Shown here piece after piece: positions 59,512-64,000 of a stretch of 64,000 bases of DNA. The stretch is from the NCBI GenBank assembly GCA_963632825.1, contig CAVGWF010000077.1:6416-70415 (forward strand). Direction: 5' to 3'. Under the pieces are notes generated by a model, which saw only the letters and a list, made by a program, of their open reading frames with translations, made no database searches and was not told the DNA's origin. The stretch is from F23-B02 sp963632825. GTDB taxonomy: Bacteria; Bacillota; Clostridia; Oscillospirales; Oscillospiraceae. Within the stretch, counting starts at the first letter, position 1; every line of letters begins with the position of its first letter. A program made the position numbers and the translations under genes.

Positions 59512-60000
59512 ATGCTGCTTGATTTGAGACAGATAATTGAAGTCCCCGGAAAAAGCGTTCCGTTTCAGTGTGAGCTGGAAACGCAGGGGCTGGAATTTGA
59601 CTCTGTTAAGGAGTATAAGACCCCGCCCACGGCAGAAGGCAGAGTGTTTAACGAGGCGGGTATCCTGACACTCGAGGGTACCTTGACTGCCGAAATGACT
59701 TGTGTGTGCGACAGATGTGGTAAACTGTTCGACAGCACCAAGGTGATGGACCTCCGCGCCTTCATATCCGACAGAGAGTCTGAGGATCCGGAAGTTTTTG
59801 TTCTCGACGGGGACAAGCTCGATCTCACCGAAACTCTCTCGACCCTTTTTGTTCTCGACATGGAAACGAAGTTTCTGTGCTCCGAGGATTGCAAAGGTCT
59901 ATGCTCCCGCTGCGGAGCCGATCTGAACCTTGGTCCCTGCGCCTGCGGGAAAGAGATCGATCCAAGACTTGCTGTATTAGGACAGCTGTTGGATAAGTGA
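59512..60000 (+). CDS. YceD/DUF177 family protein
   Basis: The 162-residue protein of the YceD family has a metal-binding-like cluster at the C-terminal end (CSEDCKGLCSRCGADLNLGPCAC) and an earlier pair CVCDRCG. In Bacteria, the gene nearly always precedes rpmF, as here, and affects 23S rRNA accumulation. ATG at 59512 follows GGAGAGGTG by four bases. Confidence 0.9.
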   Translation: MLLDLRQIIEVPGKSVPFQCELETQGLEFDSVKEYKTPPTAEGRVFNEAGILTLEGTLTAEMTCVCDRCGKLFDSTKVMDLRAFISDRESEDPEVFVLDGDKLDLTETLSTLFVLDMETKFLCSEDCKGLCSRCGADLNLGPCACGKEIDPRLAVLGQLLDK

Positions 60001-60049
60001 TCAATTAATACTAACGCTGATTCTCAGCCATTTATCAGGAGGTGTCACC

Positions 60050-60235
60050 ATGGCAGTCCCTAAGGGAAAAGTATCAAGACAAAGACGCGATAAGAGGCGT
60101 TCGTCCCACTGGAAGCTCACTGCTCCCGGAATCGTTAAGTGCCCCAACTGCGGCGAGTTCAAAATGCCCCACCGTGCTTGCAAGGCATGCGGTATGTACA
60201 ATGGCCGCAAGGTTCTCACCGTTGACGAGAAGTAA
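60050..60235 (+). CDS. rpmF: 50S ribosomal protein L32
   Basis: The 61-residue protein starts MAVPKGKVSRQRRDKRRS and has the zinc ribbon CPNC...CKAC typical of the zinc-containing form. AGGAGGTG precedes the ATG. Its stop is followed by a terminator. Confidence 0.97.
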   Translation: MAVPKGKVSRQRRDKRRSSHWKLTAPGIVKCPNCGEFKMPHRACKACGMYNGRKVLTVDEK

Positions 60236-60245
60236 TTAATATGCT

Positions 60246-60277
60246 CAAGGAGGAAAGGGTACACCTTTCCTCCTTTT
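60246..60277 (+). terminator. Terminator after rpmF
   Basis: AGGAGGAAAGG pairs with CCTTTCCTCCT, followed by TTT. Confidence 0.88.
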
Positions 60278-60332
60278 GTGCGTGTATGAGTGCGTGTATG
60301 AGTTTATTGCGTATGCGTACATATGTGAGTTT

Positions 60333-61709
60333 ATGAAAAACGATGTCATTTCAAAAATTGATAGCGGCAGTCCTCTGCACGGCAGAGTCCATGTCGGAGA
60401 CGAGATAGTCAGCATAAACGGCAATGTTATCCACGATGTGCTCGACTACAAGTTCTTTTCCTATGACCCCGTGCTGCGCATAGTTCTGCGCCGCCCCGAC
60501 GGCAGCGAGTACACGGTCCATGCCGAGAAGCCGGAGGGCTTGGATCTCGGGCTGGATTTTGAGGAGTATCTTATGGATGCTCCGCGAAGCTGTGCAAACA
60601 ACTGCGTTTTCTGCTTTATAGACCAGCTTCCCAAGGGTATGCGCAAAACGATGTATTTCAAGGACGACGACGCGCGTCTGAGCTTTCTGCTGGGTAATTA
60701 CATCACGCTGACAAATCTTTCCGAGCGCGAGATACAGCGTATAATCGACCTTCACATAAGCCCGGTGAACATCTCCGTTCACGCGACCGATCCGGAGCTG
60801 CGCGTCAGGCTGCTGCGCAACAAAAATGCCGGCAAATGCATGGATATAATGCGCCGCTTTGCCGATGGCGGCATCGTTATGAACTGTCAGATCGTCTGCT
60901 GTCCGGGACTTAACGACGGGCAGGCGCTTGAACGCACGATGCGTGAGCTCTCCGGGCTCTACCCTGCCGTGCACAGCGTTTCCATCGTCCCCGTAGGGCT
61001 TACAAAGCACCGTGAGGGTCTGTACCCTCTCACGCCTTTCACCCCCGAGCACTCGGCGGAGACTATCGACCTCGTGACCGCCTACGGCGACGATTGCGTT
61101 AAAAAATTCGGAACGCGGCTGTTTTTCTGCTCGGACGAAATGTACATCTGCGCGCGCCGCGAGCTGCCCGAGGATGACTTCTACGAGGAGCACACGCAGC
61201 TTGAAAACGGTGTCGGCATGATACGGCTGCTCGAACGCGAGTTCAGGGGCGCGCTAAGCCTGTCCGACGAGCCCGACGGAGTGCCGTTTTCGATAGCCTG
61301 CGGTGTGTCCGCCGCGTATTATCTTGAAAAACTTATTTGTATTGCAGCCGAAAAGTATGGTAATATAAAAGGAAAGGTATATGCCATAGAAAACGACTTT
61401 TTCGGACACGGTGTGAATGTCTCCGGTCTTATAACCGCCGGCGATCTCATCGCGCAGCTCAAGGGCAGGGATCTCGGCGAGCGTCTTTTCATATCGCAGA
61501 ACATGCTGCGGCGTGAGGAGATGGATTTTCTCGACGATATAACGCTTGAGGAGGCGGTGAGCGCCCTCGGCGTTCCTATCTACCCGATAGAATCCGACGG
61601 ATTTGCGCTTTGGGACGCGATAAGCGGGTGCGCACTTCCCGAGGTGAGGATACCCGAACGCAGTCCCGAGCGGCAGCAGTACTATAAATATAACCAGAAC
61701 GGAGGTTAG
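60333..61709 (+). CDS. DUF512 radical SAM protein with PDZ domain
   Basis: The 458-residue protein begins with a PDZ-like domain (1-60, SPLHGRVHVGDEIVSINGN), then a radical SAM cluster with Cys87, Cys91 and Cys94 (CANNCVFC), and the C-terminal DUF512 domain (ACGVSAAYYLEKL, NDFFGHGVNVSGLI). It is almost always encoded just before der in Clostridia, as it is here, four bases apart. Its reaction is unknown; a link to ribosome assembly is a contextual guess. The ribosome site is weak. Confidence 0.88.
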   Translation: MKNDVISKIDSGSPLHGRVHVGDEIVSINGNVIHDVLDYKFFSYDPVLRIVLRRPDGSEYTVHAEKPEGLDLGLDFEEYLMDAPRSCANNCVFCFIDQLPKGMRKTMYFKDDDARLSFLLGNYITLTNLSEREIQRIIDLHISPVNISVHATDPELRVRLLRNKNAGKCMDIMRRFADGGIVMNCQIVCCPGLNDGQALERTMRELSGLYPAVHSVSIVPVGLTKHREGLYPLTPFTPEHSAETIDLVTAYGDDCVKKFGTRLFFCSDEMYICARRELPEDDFYEEHTQLENGVGMIRLLEREFRGALSLSDEPDGVPFSIACGVSAAYYLEKLICIAAEKYGNIKGKVYAIENDFFGHGVNVSGLITAGDLIAQLKGRDLGERLFISQNMLRREEMDFLDDITLEEAVSALGVPIYPIESDGFALWDAISGCALPEVRIPERSPERQQYYKYNQNGG

Positions 61710-61713
61710 CTTC

Positions 61714-63039
61714 ATGTCAAAGCCTCTCATTGCCATAGTCGGCAGACCCAATGTGGGAAAATCAATGCTTTTCAACAAGCTTTGCGGCAAGCGGCTGTCC
61801 ATCGTTGAGGACACGCCGGGCGTCACCCGCGACAGGCTTTACGCCGAGTGTGAATGGCTCGGCAGGAAATTCGATATAGTTGACACGGGCGGTATTGAGC
61901 CCACCACCGATAACGAGATACTCATGTTTATGCGCGAGCAGGCGAACATTGCGATAAGCGCGGCGGATGTGATCGTTCTTGTTGCCGATGTGCGCACCGG
62001 CGTTACGGCGGCGGACAAGGAGGTCGCCAACATGCTGCTGCGCTCGAAAAAGCCAACGGTGCTGGCAGTCAACAAGATGGACTCAACCGGCAGGCTCGAT
62101 CCCGCGATATACGAGTTTTACGAGCTCGGTCTCGGTGATCCCATAGCAGTCTCCGCCGTGCATGGGCACGGTACGGGCGATCTGCTCGACGAGTGCATGA
62201 AATACTTCCCGCCCGAGGACGGGGAGGCTGAGGAGGACGACCGCATAAAGGTCGCCGTTATCGGCAAGCCCAATGTCGGCAAATCCTCGCTCATAAACCA
62301 CATTCTCGGCGAAAAGCGCGTTATCGTCAGCAATGTCGCCGGTACCACCCGCGATGCGGTCGATTCCGAGGTGGACAACAAGTTCGGCAAGTATGTTTTC
62401 ATCGACACCGCTGGCATACGCCGCAAGAGTAAGGTCGATGAGCGCGTTGAGAAATTCTCCGTCATGCGTGCGCAGATGGCAATAGAGCGCGCGGATGTGT
62501 GCATCATTATGATAGATGCGCGCGAGGGCGTGACCGAGCAGGATACCAAAATAGCCGGACTCGCTCACGAGGCGGGCAAGGCGAGCATCGTTGTCGTAAA
62601 CAAGTGGGATCTCGTCGAAAAAGAGACCGGCACCATGGAGAAAATGCGCAAGGAGGTCATGCGTGACCTCAGCTTCATGAGCTATGCTCCGGTGCTGTTC
62701 ATATCGGCAAAGACCGGTCAGCGCACCGACAGAATATTTGAGCTTGTAAACTTCGTCAATGACCAGAGCAATATGCGCATAACCACCGGTATGCTCAACG
62801 ATGTCCTTGCCGACGCTCAGGCGCGGGTCCAGCCGCCCACGGACAAGGGCCGCAGACTGAAGATATATTACATGACCCAAACCGGCATAAAACCGCCGAA
62901 CTTTGTAGTGTTCTGCAACAGCCGTGAGCTTTTTCACTTCTCGTACCAGCGCTATATCGAAAATCAGATACGGGCGGTGTTCGGGCTCGAGGGTACACCC
63001 ATACGCATGGTGATCCGCCAGAAGGGAGATAAGCAATGA
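61714..63039 (+). CDS. der: Ribosome assembly GTPase Der (EngA)
   Basis: The 441-residue protein carries two tandem GTPase domains, with G1 loops GRPNVGKS (near 9) and GKPNVGKS (near 188), NKMD and NKWD as G4 motifs, and a C-terminal KH-like domain (PTDKGRRLKIYYMTQTGIKPPNFVVF). It acts in 50S assembly. The ATG follows GGAGG and the gene overlaps the plsY-like gene by four bases. Confidence 0.96.
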   Translation: MSKPLIAIVGRPNVGKSMLFNKLCGKRLSIVEDTPGVTRDRLYAECEWLGRKFDIVDTGGIEPTTDNEILMFMREQANIAISAADVIVLVADVRTGVTAADKEVANMLLRSKKPTVLAVNKMDSTGRLDPAIYEFYELGLGDPIAVSAVHGHGTGDLLDECMKYFPPEDGEAEEDDRIKVAVIGKPNVGKSSLINHILGEKRVIVSNVAGTTRDAVDSEVDNKFGKYVFIDTAGIRRKSKVDERVEKFSVMRAQMAIERADVCIIMIDAREGVTEQDTKIAGLAHEAGKASIVVVNKWDLVEKETGTMEKMRKEVMRDLSFMSYAPVLFISAKTGQRTDRIFELVNFVNDQSNMRITTGMLNDVLADAQARVQPPTDKGRRLKIYYMTQTGIKPPNFVVFCNSRELFHFSYQRYIENQIRAVFGLEGTPIRMVIRQKGDKQ

Positions 63040-63692
63040 CCGCACTTTTGCTTGCAGTGACCGCAATCATAGCCTATTCCTTCGGCAGTCTCAGTTCCCC
63101 TATCCTGTCCTCGCATATGTATTTTCACGAAAACATACTCCACTACAGCCGCAACAATGCCGGAATCACCCGCTTTCTCAAGCGTCACGGGCGGAAGGGC
63201 ATCGCCGTTCTCGTCCTGACAGAGGTCATAAAGACCATCATCCCCGTGCTGATCGGGGGGCTTCTGCTGCTGATTGTCGACCATGCCCAGATAGGCTTTG
63301 CATTCGCGCTGTTCTGTGTCATTCTTGGCACCAACTTTCCTATCTTATATAACTTCCGCGGTGAGCACAGTCTGATCGCCATGGCAGTCGGCTGCTTTTT
63401 CGTAAGCGGTGAGGTCGCGTTCGCGGGCATAGTGACATTTTCAGTCATGTACATCATAACGCGCTATATATCGCTCTCGGCGCTTGTCGGCACCTTTATC
63501 ATGTTCCTTGTAACCATGATGAGTGTCGACGACACCATCGTGCGCAGCATTCTGCTGCTGACCTACCTGCTTGTCGTGATAGAATACCGAAAAAGCATTC
63601 CCCGTCTTCTGCGTAAAAAGGAGAAAAAATTCCGCTATAAAGAGGATGTTTCCTATATGTTTGACGACGATTACGGCAGCGGACAGAATTAA
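63036..63692 (+). CDS. Divergent PlsY-like membrane protein
   Basis: The 218-residue protein has about six membrane helices and aligns with PlsY acylphosphate:glycerol-3-phosphate acyltransferase in order, but the catalytic motifs are altered. GSGNPGATN reads SRNNAGITR, the GHxFP loop reads GTNFP, and the GGKGVA loop reads GEHSLIA. It retains FGSLSSPI and EYRKSIPRLL-like segments. It follows der, a place where plsY is often found. It may be an inactive or re-purposed paralogue. Confidence 0.72.
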   Translation: MTALLLAVTAIIAYSFGSLSSPILSSHMYFHENILHYSRNNAGITRFLKRHGRKGIAVLVLTEVIKTIIPVLIGGLLLLIVDHAQIGFAFALFCVILGTNFPILYNFRGEHSLIAMAVGCFFVSGEVAFAGIVTFSVMYIITRYISLSALVGTFIMFLVTMMSVDDTIVRSILLLTYLLVVIEYRKSIPRLLRKKEKKFRYKEDVSYMFDDDYGSGQN

Positions 63693-63705
63693 ATTAAAAT
63701 TTTGG

Positions 63706-63734
63706 TTGACAACGCGCCCTCAGTCTGCTAAAAT
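63706..63734 (+). promoter_or_regulatory. Promoter of tRNA-Ala
   Basis: TTGACA (63706-63711) and TAAAAT (63729-63734), 17-base spacer, 14 bases before the tRNA. Confidence 0.8.
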
Positions 63735-63747
63735 ATCCATTGCGTCT

Positions 63748-63823
<76 letters not shown>

Positions 63824-63828
63824 ACAAC

Positions 63829-63862
63829 AGACCGTAAGGCCAACGCCTTACGGTCTTGTTCT
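63829..63862 (+). terminator. Terminator after tRNA-Ala
   Basis: AGACCGTAAGGC pairs with GCCTTACGGTCT, then TGTTCT. Nothing was recognised in the final 140 bases of the window. Confidence 0.85.
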
Positions 63863-64000
63863 ATCTACGGTTCAGATGCACCTCCCCGCTTCCAACAACA
63901 ATTAAATCAAGTACACAATTGGCGTCCATCCACCGCGGTCAGGAGTTCGGCAGAATCAGCTTTGATTATTCCGACAGGGATACGGTACTGGGTAAATTAA

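Noticed and set aside
60277..60300. Two tandem copies of a 12-base unit TGCGTGTATGAG before the DUF512 gene
   Set aside because: Only two copies and no clear role; probably a chance duplication.

Overview
This window reads as a piece of chromosome from a Gram-positive anaerobe of the class Clostridia, probably a gut Oscillospirales-type bacterium. That is inferred from gene content and style, not from a marker gene. Supporting signs are strong AGGAGG-type ribosome binding sites, frequent GTG/TTG starts, Firmicutes gene pairs (yceD-rpmF, der with a DUF512 radical SAM gene, a tepA-like protease beside ftsK/spoIIIE, Mini-III, RqcH), FMN-riboswitch control of ribU, and DacF/SpoVB/SpoIIIE-like genes that hint at a sporulating ancestry. 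Coding density is high and base composition is fairly GC-rich, except for an AT-richer patch at about 9.4-10.8 kb. No phage, insertion sequence or CRISPR array was seen.

Layout. 0-3.4 kb: a cut-off leucine-rich-repeat surface protein, a YD-repeat lipoprotein, and a three-gene run (membrane zinc ribbon, DUF5685, J-domain protein with a cysteine-rich tail). 3.4-10.7 kb: a P-loop ATPase, a HAD phosphatase, a SLOG protein, the FMN riboswitch with ribU, a SpoVB-like flippase, a cytidylate-kinase-like protein, and a secreted C39-like protease whose signal peptide carries a one-base frameshift. 10.9-23.3 kb: serC-serA, mtaB divergent from a cysteine desulfurase, AI-2E exporter, DacF, Pgi, a small P-loop protein, a glycerol-1-phosphate dehydrogenase and a polar amino-acid ABC transporter. 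23.4-31.7 kb: its binding protein with ArgR-like sites, a zinc/manganese ABC transporter behind a eukaryotic-type hexokinase, NfeD/SPFH, YerC, a methyltransferase and Hsp33. 31.7-32.4 kb: four tRNA genes (Val, Phe, Gly, Cys) followed at once by the broken end of an SGNH hydrolase gene.

32.5-40.7 kb is the most distinctive stretch. Oleate hydratase lies behind a 57-residue ferredoxin missed by length cut-offs and a Crp/Fnr regulator. Next to them is a corrinoid methyl-transfer locus: DUF2284 protein, UroD-type methyltransferase fused to its B12 protein, and, divergently, a RACo-type corrinoid activator and a homocysteine S-methyltransferase. Together they look like a dispersed corrinoid route that could feed methyl groups from an unknown donor to homocysteine, with RACo doing the reactivation that MetH does with its own domain.

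40.7-64 kb: YoaK/DUF1275, metallo-hydrolase, TSUP exporter, SLH protein, a multi-hairpin intergenic element, a MocR regulator and phzF that share a 24-bp operator, a small HTH regulator with divergent promoters overlapping at a palindrome, and then mostly housekeeping genes: rqcH, mrnC, ftsK, uppP, tepA-like, M18 aminopeptidase, a tsaC-coaE fusion, prfA, a prion-like zinc-ribbon membrane protein, PepSY, yceD-rpmF, DUF512, der, a degenerate plsY-like gene and tRNA-Ala.

All calls come from reading the sequence and from family knowledge. No database search was run.
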